Positions 7,250 through 15,724 of a stretch of DNA of 64,000 bases are shown here, piece after piece. The notes under the pieces are model-generated. The model saw nothing but the letters and a program-made list of their open reading frames with translations, did not search any database and was not told the DNA's origin. The position numbers and the translations under genes were made by a program. The DNA lies in contig NZ_FNNG01000002.1 in assembly GCF_900106765.1 (NCBI RefSeq), positions 1 to 64,000 of the forward strand, read 5' to 3'. This stretch comes from Tepidimicrobium xylanilyticum. Its GTDB lineage: Bacteria; Bacillota; Clostridia; Tissierellales; Tepidimicrobiaceae. The stretch's first letter is position 1. Each line of letters begins with the position of its first letter.

Positions 7250-8884
7250 ATGAAAATAGCTATATACTCTAGAAAATCTAAATTCACTGGCAAAGGTGAA
7301 TCAATAGATAATCAAATAGAAATGTGCAAAGAATATGCTAATAAACACTTTAACAACATAGAAGAATTTATTATATATGAAGATGAAGGTTTTTCAGGGG
7401 GTAACATAGATAGGCCACAGTTTAAACTTATGATGAAGGATGCTAAAAGTAAGAAATTCAATGTTTTGGTTTGCTATAGATTGGATAGAATTAGTAGAAA
7501 TATAGCTGATTTTTCTTCACTTATAGAAGAGCTGCAGAAAAACGATATATCATTTGTTTCCATTAGAGAACAGTTTGACACGTCCACTCCTATGGGCAGA
7601 GCAATGATGTATATTGCAAGTGTATTTGCTCAATTAGAGAGGGAAACCATTGCAGAAAGAATAAGGGACAATATGTTACAATTGGCCAAGACTGGAAGAT
7701 GGCTTGGAGGAATTACTCCTACTGGCTTTGATTCTGAAGAAATGATCTTCATAGATTCATCTGGTAAAGAAAAAAAACTGTTTAAGCTTTCTCCTATAAA
7801 AGAGGAAATTAAAATAGTAAAGCTAATATATAAAAAATTTCTGGAACTGGATTCCTTAACTCAATTGGAGACATTCTGCATACAAAACAATATAAAAACT
7901 AAAAATGGCATTAATTACTCTAGATTTGCATTAAGAAATATACTTACTAACCCTGTATATGCAACGGCTGATGAAGATACATATAATTATTTCATTGATA
8001 ATGGATATGAAGTTTATTCAGATGAAAGCAAATTCAATGGAACTAAAGGTATTATGGCATATAACAAGACCATTCAAAGAAAAAACACTTCAAATAAGCT
8101 GCGTGACCCATCTGAATGGATAATAGCAGTAGGAAAACATCCTGGAATTATTAAAGGTAAAGAGTGGGTGAAGGTGCAAAATATGATAGAAAGAAATAGA
8201 TCCAAATCATTTAGAAAAGTTAAAAATTCTGAATCCCTTCTATCTGGAATTTTAAGATGTGGTAATTGTGGTAGCTTTATGAGACCAAAACTTGGCAGAG
8301 TAAATAAAGATGGAATCCAAGTTTTTTATTACATTTGTGAACTAAAAGAAAAAAGTAAACGAGAAAAATGTAATATGAAAAATGTAAAAGGTAATGATTT
8401 AGATCAACTTGTTATAGATGAGATTAAAAAACTATCCTATGAAGGATCTAGCCTCTCCAAAAAGATAGAAAAAGATAGAATTAATATTATTAGTACTAAA
8501 AATACTTTAAACGCTGAAATAAGGGATATTAAAACTAAGATAGAAAACAACCAAAAGGCCATTGCTAATCTAGTAAACACTTTAGCTGATGGCCAAGAAT
8601 CTAATGCTTCTAAATACATAATAGAGCAAATAAATGAACTGGATGAGGAGAATTCAAGGTTAAAAGAAAAATTACTTGAGTTAGAGGAAAAAGCAGAATC
8701 GAATAATTTAAAAGAAGACAATATTGAAATCATAAATGATGTGATAGCTAAATTTGCTGATATGATTGATAATGCAAATGTAATACAGAAAAGAAATTTA
8801 ATAAGATCAGTAGTAGATAAGATTACCTGGAATGGGGAGAATATAGATATCGTTATGTTTGGAGCTGATTCAAGAAAAAAGTAA
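7250..8884 (+). CDS. spoIVCA: Large serine recombinase (SpoIVCA-like, skin excision)
   Basis: This protein of about 544 residues is a large serine recombinase. Domains in order: resolvase catalytic domain at residues 1-150, with the nucleophile Ser7 in IYSRKS and the conserved YRLDRISRN and ERETIAERI segments; recombinase domain at about 175-280; zinc-ribbon with CGNCG and a later pair of cysteines at about 330-375; and a long coiled coil at about 400-500. It is the first gene inside the element and converges on the interrupted sigK, as spoIVCA does. It should excise the element in the mother cell to rebuild sigK. The ATG at 7250 is preferred to a GTG at 7241 because it has proper spacing from AAAGG. 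The gene is intact. Confidence 0.92.
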   Translation: MKIAIYSRKSKFTGKGESIDNQIEMCKEYANKHFNNIEEFIIYEDEGFSGGNIDRPQFKLMMKDAKSKKFNVLVCYRLDRISRNIADFSSLIEELQKNDISFVSIREQFDTSTPMGRAMMYIASVFAQLERETIAERIRDNMLQLAKTGRWLGGITPTGFDSEEMIFIDSSGKEKKLFKLSPIKEEIKIVKLIYKKFLELDSLTQLETFCIQNNIKTKNGINYSRFALRNILTNPVYATADEDTYNYFIDNGYEVYSDESKFNGTKGIMAYNKTIQRKNTSNKLRDPSEWIIAVGKHPGIIKGKEWVKVQNMIERNRSKSFRKVKNSESLLSGILRCGNCGSFMRPKLGRVNKDGIQVFYYICELKEKSKREKCNMKNVKGNDLDQLVIDEIKKLSYEGSSLSKKIEKDRINIISTKNTLNAEIRDIKTKIENNQKAIANLVNTLADGQESNASKYIIEQINELDEENSRLKEKLLELEEKAESNNLKEDNIEIINDVIAKFADMIDNANVIQKRNLIRSVVDKITWNGENIDIVMFGADSRKK

Positions 8885-8898
8885 TGGAAATGTTTCCG

Positions 8899-8930
8899 TT
8901 ATGTGAGTATAGCATTTTCAATGCAACGTG
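8899..8930. other. Right attachment junction of the skin element
   Basis: The sigK reading frame keeps similarity through TYAARCIEN (ending near 8916) and then diverges to AILT and a stop. In intact sigK and in sigE of this window the segment continues as ENEILMYLR. The crossover must therefore lie in or next to the GAAAATG codons. The exact core cannot be set without the left junction. Confidence 0.75.
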
Positions 8931-9255
8931 CAGCATAAGTGGCTAATCTAGTGCCTTTATTGATGTCAAATGTAGAAATAGCTTTAATGAGACCAATCGT
9001 ACCAATGGAAATTAAATCGTCCATATCCTTCCCGGAACTATTATATTTTTTTACAATATGTGCTACTAATCTTAAATTCCTTTCGATTAAAATATTTCTA
9101 GCTTTTTCATCTCCTGCAGCACATCTGATTAAATAATGTTCTTCTTCCTCCTTAGTGAGAGGCCTTGGAAATGAATTTGTATTTGAAATATATCCTGAAA
9201 AAATTAAAAAATTCTTTACTATTTCAGTAAAACAAAAAAATAGTTGGGAAAACAT
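8899..9255 (-). CDS. sigK: RNA polymerase sigma-K, 5' half (interrupted by skin)
   Basis: This 118-codon fragment encodes the N-terminal half of sigma-K, the late mother-cell sigma factor. Seen: a hydrophobic pro-sequence-like N-terminus of 28 residues (MFSQLFFCFTEIVKNFLIFS), the same length as the pro-region of B. subtilis sigma-K, then region 2 with NLRLVAHIVKKY and [13 protein letters not shown], ending at the element junction in CIEN. The downstream regions 3 and 4 lie beyond the left end of the window. A GGAGGT site precedes the ATG at 9255. It is functional only after excision of the element. The pro-sequence suggests a second control by SpoIVFB-type proteolysis. Confidence 0.93.
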   Translation of the reverse strand: MFSQLFFCFTEIVKNFLIFSGYISNTNSFPRPLTKEEEEHYLIRCAAGDEKARNILIERNLRLVAHIVKKYNSSGKDMDDLISIGTIGLIKAISTFDINKGTRLATYAARCIENAILT

Positions 9256-9287
9256 AAAGGCACCTCCACTATCTCCATATTAAAGTA

Positions 9288-9317
9288 TATGTGTATGAAA
9301 CAATATAGGTGCCAGTC
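9288..9317 (-). promoter_or_regulatory. Possible mother-cell (sigma-E/K) promoter of sigK
   Basis: On the minus strand CATACACATA (9297-9288) resembles the -10 element of sigma-E and sigma-K promoters. A GACT (9317-9314) lies 16 bp upstream, which fits the sigma-K -35 (mACm). No sigma-A boxes are seen in the short gap to the PBP gene. Confidence 0.35.
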
Positions 9318-10976
9318 CTACCTATTAATCTTTTCAATTTCTTTAACAATATTTTCAAAAATGGGAGCAGCAGTTTTAGAACCGGAGTACCCTTCCTCTA
9401 TTATGACTGTAATAACATATTTAGGTTCTTCTTTAGGATAAAATCCTGAAAACCAAGCATGAATCGTCTCCTTTCTATTTAATACAGCTTGTGCAGAACC
9501 AGTTTTTCCACCAGCACCTCCCAAATCTTTTAAGCTCATGTTTTTGGCAGTCCCATTATCTACTACATCGATTAAACACTCTTTTAAAATCAAGCTATTC
9601 GCTTCTGAAAGAACCTTTTGTGGAATAATTCTCTTATTCTTTTTGATCATATGTCCATCATAGTTGGTAATGCCATCTACTATGGTTAATCCAGTCTTAA
9701 TTCCATCATTAGCTACTATGGCCATCATATTAGTAATTTGAAGGGGAGTAGTTTCTATACTACCCTGACCAATTGAAATGTTACCAATAGCAGCCCCATG
9801 CAACTCATCCCCTTCAGGGAGATTGCCTTTTACCTCTTCTAATAATCCAATATGGACTTTCTCGCCAAAACCCATTTTTTTGGCCATTTGAATTATTCTT
9901 TCTCCTCCTAACATTTTTCCCAATTGAATAAAAACAGAATTGCAGGATTTTGAAAAAGCCTCTTTTATATCAATAGACCCATGGCCTTCTCTGTCATTAC
10001 AATTTATTATTACATTTCCTACCCTCTCATATCCATTACAATAAAATTCTTTATCCTGTATTTCTAAATTATGCTCTAAGGCTGCTGCTAGCACAACCAA
10101 TTTAAATAGAGACCCTGGGGGATAAGCAACTTGAATCCCTTTATTATACAATGCCATATCGTCCCTGTTTAAATATTTGTCTACATCATCTTGATTAAAA
10201 TTAGGCCTACTAGCCAAAGCTCTAATTTCTCCTGATTTAACCTCAGCTACTATTACAGCCCCATTTACTTCATTTTTGTCAAGTATATTTTCTACTATTT
10301 TTTGTATATGATAATCTATCGTCAACTTTACTCCACTGGGCTCCATTGTAAGACCTTTACTATCTACATTAATACTACTTCCTAATACTACCTCCTCCCT
10401 TTCATCTAATTCAATAAAAAGGATATCCTCCCTTTCTATATTCTTTAATATATCATCATAAACCTTCTCTATCCCAAATTCTCCTTTATTTTCTGATTTA
10501 TTTATATATCCAATTACATGGGAAAGGATACTGTTTTCATCATATCTAATAACTTTTTGATGAATTAAAATATTACTCCAATTACTAATAATTGGTTTGA
10601 TGGTATGTAATGGAATTTCAACAATTTTCTCATCATCTTTTAGCCTTTTTTCAAACTCTTCATAATCTAAACTCGTATTATTAAGCAATGTGTGTTTTAA
10701 GCTTTGATCTTCTATTATATTATTCTTTAATGCAAACAAAACGTTAACCCTTTGCCTATTAGTAAGGGGAATTAAGTTTCTATCATAAATTATTCCTCTT
10801 TTTGGATACAAATCAAATTCCTTTCCTCTTTGCCTTAGCACCTGTATATTTAAATTATGATGATTCTTAATTTGGATCCAAAATAGTCGAGATATTAACA
10901 ATATAAAAGCAAATATACAAATCAATAGATAATCGTACATTCTATTATGTATTATATTTTTTTTATATCGACTCAT
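9318..10976 (-). CDS. Class B penicillin-binding protein (transpeptidase)
   Basis: This protein of about 552 residues has one N-terminal membrane segment (residues 14-34), a dimerisation domain, and a C-terminal transpeptidase domain with all three active-site motifs: S289-L-F-K292, S344-C-N346 and K491-T-G493. It cross-links peptidoglycan outside the membrane. It has no PASTA domain, unlike SpoVD or PBP2x. Its position directly upstream of sigK suggests a role in cortex or septum synthesis during sporulation, but that is inference. The ATG at 10976 after GGGGGC is chosen over an in-frame start at 11015 that would add 13 residues. Confidence 0.88.
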   Translation of the reverse strand: MSRYKKNIIHNRMYDYLLICIFAFILLISRLFWIQIKNHHNLNIQVLRQRGKEFDLYPKRGIIYDRNLIPLTNRQRVNVLFALKNNIIEDQSLKHTLLNNTSLDYEEFEKRLKDDEKIVEIPLHTIKPIISNWSNILIHQKVIRYDENSILSHVIGYINKSENKGEFGIEKVYDDILKNIEREDILFIELDEREEVVLGSSINVDSKGLTMEPSGVKLTIDYHIQKIVENILDKNEVNGAVIVAEVKSGEIRALASRPNFNQDDVDKYLNRDDMALYNKGIQVAYPPGSLFKLVVLAAALEHNLEIQDKEFYCNGYERVGNVIINCNDREGHGSIDIKEAFSKSCNSVFIQLGKMLGGERIIQMAKKMGFGEKVHIGLLEEVKGNLPEGDELHGAAIGNISIGQGSIETTPLQITNMMAIVANDGIKTGLTIVDGITNYDGHMIKKNKRIIPQKVLSEANSLILKECLIDVVDNGTAKNMSLKDLGGAGGKTGSAQAVLNRKETIHAWFSGFYPKEEPKYVITVIIEEGYSGSKTAAPIFENIVKEIEKINR

Positions 10977-11033
10977 AAAAAAGCCCCCAATCAATTGTAT
11001 ATATAGTATTACCAATTGATTGGGGTTATATAA

Positions 11034-11657
11034 TTAGTTTTTATTCAATATGGAATTGATCTTTGTAACTATTATATCTATAGCTACTTTATTGTATCCA
11101 CCTTCAGGTATAATTATATCAGCATATTTTTTTGTTGGTTCAATAAACTGAAGGTGAGCAGGCCTTACCGTGCTCATATATTGATGTATAACAGAGTCCA
11201 AAGTCCTTCCTCTTTCCTTAATATCCCTTTGTATTCTCCTTATAACCCTTACATCGGAATCAGTATCTACAAATATCTTTATATCACATAGATTTCTAAT
11301 TTCTTCATCATTTAAAATCAAAATCCCTTCCAGAATGATTATTTCTTTTGGATATACAGTTACAGTTTCCTTTTTTCTAGTATGCTGTTCAAAATCGTAT
11401 ATTGGTTTTTCTATGGTTTTATCATTTAGCAAATCCTTTAAATGTTGTATTAGAAGGTCATTGTCAAAAGCAAATGGATGGTCGTAATTAGTTTTTACCC
11501 TTTCCTCAAAAGATAGATGGCTTTGATTCTTGTAATATGAATCCTGTTCTATTATTACCACATTCTTCTTATTGATAGATTTTAAAATCTCTTTAGCAAC
11601 AGTGCTCTTCCCAGACCCAGTACCACCTGCAATACCAATTAAAAGCTTTTTAGCCAT
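11034..11657 (-). CDS. udk: Uridine kinase
   Basis: This protein of about 207 residues phosphorylates uridine and cytidine to UMP and CMP in the pyrimidine salvage pathway. The Walker A motif is GGTGSGKST near residue 10, and the family segments EQDSYYKNQ and YDHPFAFD follow. It lies in the trmR-trhP-udk order also found in Bacillus. The start at 11657 is chosen because the in-frame ATG at 11666 touches the GGGAGG site. It overlaps the end of trhP by eight bases. Confidence 0.93.
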   Translation of the reverse strand: MAKKLLIGIAGGTGSGKSTVAKEILKSINKKNVVIIEQDSYYKNQSHLSFEERVKTNYDHPFAFDNDLLIQHLKDLLNDKTIEKPIYDFEQHTRKKETVTVYPKEIIILEGILILNDEEIRNLCDIKIFVDTDSDVRVIRRIQRDIKERGRTLDSVIHQYMSTVRPAHLQFIEPTKKYADIIIPEGGYNKVAIDIIVTKINSILNKN

Positions 11658-12891
11658 TAATCCCATCCTCCCTATTCTTCCTTATCATATACCATGGTTC
11701 TACAGGTTCTACCATTTTCATTCTTATTATCTGCTGAGGATGGGGAGCGACATCAATTTCCTTACCTTCTTCATCCCACATTTTTTCAATAATTTGAGTA
11801 AAATGCTTTCTTCTAGGTCCAAATATTTCTATTGTATCTCCTTGAAACATTCTATTCCTCTGCTCTATTGTTGCAATTCCACTTTCTTCATCATAATCTA
11901 ATATAAGCCCTACATAATCATATCCCCTAATATAAGAACTGGAAGCATAAACTTGGTCATCTCCTGTTGGTTTGCCAAAATAAAAACCTGTAGTAAAATC
12001 TCTATAGCTTGCTTTTTTAATTTCATCTAACCAATCCTGATTAAATGTATAATTTTCTGGGTCTTTAAAATAAGCATCTATAGCCATCCTATACGAACGC
12101 ACAACGGTAGCTACATAGTAGGAACTTTTAACTCTACCCTCTATCTTAAAACTTTTAATTCCTGTTTTAATCAAGTTTGGAATATATTCAATCATACATA
12201 AATCCTTAGAATTCATAATAAAAGTACCTTTTTCATCTTCATATACTGGAAAATATTCGCCAGGTCGCTTTTCTTCCATCAAATAATACTTCCATCTGCA
12301 TGGATGTGCACAATCACCCCTATTAGCATCCCTACCTGTCATATAATTGCTCAATAAACATCTTCCCGAATAGGATATGCACATGGAACCGTGCACAAAA
12401 GTCTCAATTTCCAAATCTTTAGGAGCCTTATCAATTATTTCTTTAATTTCATTAAGAGACAATTCCCTTGCCAATACTATCCTCTTAATACCTAAATTAT
12501 ACCAAAACATAATTGTTTCGAAATTAGTAATGCTTGTTTGGGTACTTAAGTGAATTGGTAAGTTAGGAACGGTTCTTCTTATTACTGAAAAAACTCCAGG
12601 GTCTGATACAATTACTCCATCAACCTGTAAGTTATAAAGATTTTCTACATACTCTTCAAGTCCAACTAAGTCTTCATTATGTGGGATTATGTTCAAGGTT
12701 ACATATACCTTTTTCCCTCTACTATGTGCAAATTTAATCCCTTCATCTATTTCCTCTAAACTAAAATTCTTTGCACCTTTCCTTAATCCAAAACTTTCAC
12801 CACCTAAGTACACAGCATCCGCACCATAGGTTATTGCCATCTTTAATTTTTCTAAATCGCCAGCTGGTGCCAATAACTCTGGTTTGGTCAT
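11650..12891 (-). CDS. trhP: Peptidase U32 family tRNA hydroxylation protein TrhP
   Basis: This protein of about 413 residues belongs to the U32 family. Known members TrhP/YegQ and B. subtilis YrrN/YrrO are needed for prephenate-dependent 5-hydroxylation of wobble uridine in tRNA. Seen: N-terminal ELLAPAGD, the family signature around residue 165 ([20 protein letters not shown]), and the cysteine pair DCAHPCRW that, with the other cysteines, is proposed to hold an Fe-S cluster. The neighbour trmR methylates the product, which supports this role over a collagenase. The ATG at 12891 follows GAGGAG. Confidence 0.88.
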   Translation of the reverse strand: MTKPELLAPAGDLEKLKMAITYGADAVYLGGESFGLRKGAKNFSLEEIDEGIKFAHSRGKKVYVTLNIIPHNEDLVGLEEYVENLYNLQVDGVIVSDPGVFSVIRRTVPNLPIHLSTQTSITNFETIMFWYNLGIKRIVLARELSLNEIKEIIDKAPKDLEIETFVHGSMCISYSGRCLLSNYMTGRDANRGDCAHPCRWKYYLMEEKRPGEYFPVYEDEKGTFIMNSKDLCMIEYIPNLIKTGIKSFKIEGRVKSSYYVATVVRSYRMAIDAYFKDPENYTFNQDWLDEIKKASYRDFTTGFYFGKPTGDDQVYASSSYIRGYDYVGLILDYDEESGIATIEQRNRMFQGDTIEIFGPRRKHFTQIIEKMWDEEGKEIDVAPHPQQIIRMKMVEPVEPWYMIRKNREDGING

Positions 12892-12896
12892 AATTT

Positions 12897-13544
12897 TCAC
12901 TCCTCTCTAAAAGTTAAAGCAACACCATCTCCAATAGGTAATATACAGGATTCATAACCCTCTATATTATTTATATATTCCAGATATTTTCTCAACCTTT
13001 TAACAATTGTTTTCTTCCGCCTTACTACTAAATCATCTGAAGCGACCATGCCTTTAAAAAGCACATTATCCGACATTATTATCCCTTTATTATTTAAAAT
13101 CCTTTTACAGTCATTAAAAAACTGAAGATACTGCCCCTTTGCTGCATCAAGGAATATAAAATCATATTTATCATTTAAAGTTGGAAGAAGTTCTTCTGCT
13201 TCACCCTGAAGTATTCTAATTCTATCTTTATATTTTGTTTTCTTAAAATTCTCTTCAGCTTCTTTTACCATATCCGATCTTCTCTCTATAGTAGTTATTA
13301 AACAGTCTTCATTGGTTGAACTTGCCATAACCAAAGCTGAATATCCAATGGCAGTTCCTATTTCCAATATACTTTTAGGATTTAATACTTTTAATATAAC
13401 TTTTAGTAATTGAGTAACTTCCCTTTCTATAATAGGAATGTGGTTTTTCATAGCATATTCTTCTAATTCCTTCAAAATCCCCTTATGACTTGGGATTATG
13501 TTCCTTATATATTCCTCAATATATTCCTCATTTATCTGACTCAA
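12897..13544 (-). CDS. trmR: tRNA 5-hydroxyuridine methyltransferase TrmR
   Basis: This class I SAM-dependent O-methyltransferase of about 215 residues has the SAM-binding motif EIGTAIGYSALVMA near residue 60 and the metal-site region FLDAAKGQY. B. subtilis TrmR (YrrM) converts 5-hydroxyuridine to 5-methoxyuridine at position 34, the step after TrhP, whose gene follows here. The likely start is TTG at 13544 (reading MSQINEEYIEEYIRNIIP, as in relatives); the upstream ATG at 13565 would place the ribosome binding site AAGGAGG inside the coding region. Confidence 0.87.
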   Translation of the reverse strand: MSQINEEYIEEYIRNIIPSHKGILKELEEYAMKNHIPIIEREVTQLLKVILKVLNPKSILEIGTAIGYSALVMASSTNEDCLITTIERRSDMVKEAEENFKKTKYKDRIRILQGEAEELLPTLNDKYDFIFLDAAKGQYLQFFNDCKRILNNKGIIMSDNVLFKGMVASDDLVVRRKKTIVKRLRKYLEYINNIEGYESCILPIGDGVALTFREE

Positions 13545-13570
13545 TCCATCATACCTCCTTAGCATAAATT

Positions 13571-13594
13571 AATACGTGGTTACAACCACGTATT
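13571..13594 (-). terminator. Hairpin between mltG and trmR
   Basis: A perfect 11-bp stem (AATACGTGGTT with its complement) and 2-base loop. The tail is only moderately U-rich, so it may attenuate rather than stop transcription into trmR. Confidence 0.45.
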
Positions 13595-13612
13595 AATTCT
13601 TATTACAAAATA

Positions 13613-14662
13613 CTACTTTTTGGGAGCTGCTCTTAAATGTTCTTCATAAGTTCTTGTAAATGTATGAGCTCCTGTACCATCTTCTTTAGTTCTAAAGAAC
13701 AGATAATCTACATCTGCAGGTTTTACTGTAGCAATTAAGGAGTTCTTTCCTGGAGATGCTATTGGAGCTGGAGGTAAACCTAAATTTATATAGGTATTAT
13801 ACACGGACTCGATTTGAGTGTCTTTATCCGTGAGTACTTCTTTCCTCTCTCCTAATATATATTGGACTGTTGCACATGACTGCAATGGCATGTTTACCTT
13901 TAATCTATTATGGAATACAGCCGAAATTAATTCCCTCTCTTCATCAAGCTTAGCTTCTCTCTCTATAATGGATGCTAATGTAACTATTTCATTCAATGTA
14001 AAATCCAAAGAACCTATATTAGGTTTTACATCACTTTCAAATACTTTTATAAACTCATCAAGCATTTTCTCAATTATTTCTTCCTCTTTTGTGCCAATAA
14101 ATATTTCATAGGTAGATGGATATAAAAAACCTTCTAAACTTTGTCCTTCTTCTAATTCCATTAAAAATGGGTACTTATCCTGAAAATTTCCTTTATCAGA
14201 TGTTAGAGCTAAAAATCTTTCTTTGTCTACAATACCTTCCTTGGACAATTTCTCAGCTATTTGACCCAATTCATATCCTTCAGGTATAGTAAACCTTATT
14301 ACATTATTATTTCTTCCACCCTTAGAAAGTACATCGATTATCTCATTAACGCTCATGGAAGTATTTAATGCATAACTTCCAGCTTTTAATTTACCTTCAA
14401 GGCCACTCCTTTTAACTGCAATTTTAAAAACTGTTTCATTTCTTATTAATCCATTGCTTTTCAGTATATTTGCTATTTTACTAGTACTACTACCTACTGG
14501 CACTTCTATATCTATACCTACAGGATTTTCTGCAGAAACAGCTAAAAGGCTGTTGTCATAATATTTTTTAATAAATATTAAAGATATTATTATAATCAGA
14601 AGAAAAATAATTCTCTTATACAATATGCCCTTGCTTCTTTTTCTCCTAGCTATTTCAGACAC
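13613..14662 (-). CDS. mltG: Endolytic murein transglycosylase MltG
   Basis: This 349-residue YceG/MltG protein has an N-terminal membrane anchor (residues 14-34), a LysM-like region (about 45-120) and the YceG catalytic domain. The conserved IEREA segment near residue 237 carries the catalytic glutamate, and the family motifs LQSCATVQY and NTYINLGLPPAPI follow. MltG cuts nascent glycan strands and sets their length. It lies upstream of trmR as in Bacillus (yrrL-yrrM). Confidence 0.93.
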   Translation of the reverse strand: MSEIARRKRSKGILYKRIIFLLIIIISLIFIKKYYDNSLLAVSAENPVGIDIEVPVGSSTSKIANILKSNGLIRNETVFKIAVKRSGLEGKLKAGSYALNTSMSVNEIIDVLSKGGRNNNVIRFTIPEGYELGQIAEKLSKEGIVDKERFLALTSDKGNFQDKYPFLMELEEGQSLEGFLYPSTYEIFIGTKEEEIIEKMLDEFIKVFESDVKPNIGSLDFTLNEIVTLASIIEREAKLDEERELISAVFHNRLKVNMPLQSCATVQYILGERKEVLTDKDTQIESVYNTYINLGLPPAPIASPGKNSLIATVKPADVDYLFFRTKEDGTGAHTFTRTYEEHLRAAPKK

Positions 14663-14747
14663 AAAATCTCCACCTTTTAAACCATATATTTATCTACTTT
14701 ATTATACATTTTTTATAATTTAATTACAACATTTCGCATACAATTGG

Positions 14748-15245
14748 TTAACAATTTTTATCATTTCCAACATGTTTAATGGATTTATTATAAACTGTCA
14801 ACATCAAGGTTCCAAAAATGGCTATAGAAACCATTTCTCCCAAACTGATACCTAATACGGTAAACCAATATGGTACATTTGTAAAATAGGACACCCAAAT
14901 TGACACAATTAGACCATTCAATAATATAGGTGGAAGGGCACCCAATATTTTATTAGGCATTTTATTAGTTAAATAAGCAGCTACTAATGTTACTAAACTA
15001 CCTCCTAATATATCAACTAACCCAAAAGAAGAGTAAGATGCTAGTAAAAAATTAGCTGCTAAACATCCAATAAAAAGACCTGGTATCGCTGCAGATTCTA
15101 CTAATGGCAATAAAGTTAATCCTTCAGCAATTCTAAGTTGAATTGGGCCAAAGGCTATATTCCCCATTGGTATCTGTATTAATACCAGCAATAAATAAAT
15201 ACCAGCAATCAGACTGGCTTTAGTTAAGTACCTGGCATTCATCAT
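14748..15245 (-). CDS. queT: QueT-family queuosine precursor transporter (ECF S component)
   Basis: This 165-residue membrane protein has about five to six transmembrane helices and the QueT signature FGPIQLRIAEGLTLLPLV near residue 32. QueT proteins are substrate-binding S components of energy-coupling factor transporters and import queuine or preQ1. The shared EcfA/EcfT module is not in this window. No preQ1 riboswitch was seen in the 24 bases before it. It starts after a GGAGGT site, close behind the ylbF-like gene. Confidence 0.85.
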   Translation of the reverse strand: MMNARYLTKASLIAGIYLLLVLIQIPMGNIAFGPIQLRIAEGLTLLPLVESAAIPGLFIGCLAANFLLASYSSFGLVDILGGSLVTLVAAYLTNKMPNKILGALPPILLNGLIVSIWVSYFTNVPYWFTVLGISLGEMVSIAIFGTLMLTVYNKSIKHVGNDKNC

Positions 15246-15269
15246 ATTACCTCCAACTCAGCTTTTACT

Positions 15270-15602
15270 TCATTCAACATCAAATACATTGCTAATAATT
15301 TTAGTTATATCCTCTACTAATTGAGTAAACCTTAACTCCGCATGAAAAAATTCATTAATGGATGGATTTAGCATTAAAACTTCTTCTAATTTATTTATCC
15401 TTTCAATCTCATCCCTATCTATTTCTTTGCCTGCAGCTTTATCCATTTGTAGTTTTAAAGCCTTTTTCCTAAAGTCTTCCACCATTTTTTTATTCTTTTC
15501 ATTAGAATCCAAAATCTTTTTCTTCTCTAAATAAGTTTTATATTCTTCAGAATTTCTTATAGCTCGGGCCAATTTATGGGCTAAATCATAAACATTATCC
15601 AT
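15270..15602 (-). CDS. YlbF/YmcA family protein
   Basis: This 110-residue helical protein has the YlbF/YmcA (Com_YlbF) layout: a long charged helix pair, and LNPSINEFFHAELRFTQLVEDI near the C-terminus. In B. subtilis the paralogues YlbF, YmcA and YaaT form a complex that stimulates Spo0A phosphorelay and RNase Y-dependent RNA maturation. It lies beside rnj, so a link to RNA processing is attractive but unproven. Confidence 0.82.
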   Translation of the reverse strand: MDNVYDLAHKLARAIRNSEEYKTYLEKKKILDSNEKNKKMVEDFRKKALKLQMDKAAGKEIDRDEIERINKLEEVLMLNPSINEFFHAELRFTQLVEDITKIISNVFDVE

Positions 15603-15679
15603 ATTATTCCCTCCCGAAATCTAAATATTATTAGCAATAAAGATTATATCATCATTTATCAAAATTAGACAAGTAATAG

Positions 15680-15721
15680 TCCAAAAAAATCCTAGTATAT
15701 CCTTAAAGATATACTAGGATT
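15680..15721 (-). terminator. Rho-independent terminator of rnj
   Basis: A perfect 14-bp stem (AATCCTAGTATATC with its complement) with a 6-base loop, followed on the minus strand by a run of seven T. It lies four bases past the rnj stop codon. Confidence 0.92.
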
Positions 15722-15724
15722 AAA

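Larger units (their letters stand above)
1..8925. mobile_element. skin (sigK intervening) element, right part; left end outside window
   Basis: This is a prophage-like element inserted in the sigK coding sequence. Seen: the first 118 codons of sigK end in the conserved CIEN segment at about 8915, and a large serine recombinase gene lies immediately inside, convergent with sigK, the same arrangement as spoIVCA/spoIVCB of Bacillus subtilis. Leftward come phage genes (repressor, Cro-like, RecT, Gam) up to the window edge; the second half of sigK must lie further left. Known: such elements are excised in the mother cell by the recombinase to rebuild sigK. Inferred: the same happens here. The left boundary and total size cannot be seen. 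Confidence 0.88.

Noticed and set aside
15246-15269. preQ1 riboswitch before queT
   Set aside because: Only 24 bases separate queT from the upstream gene and they hold just a ribosome binding site.
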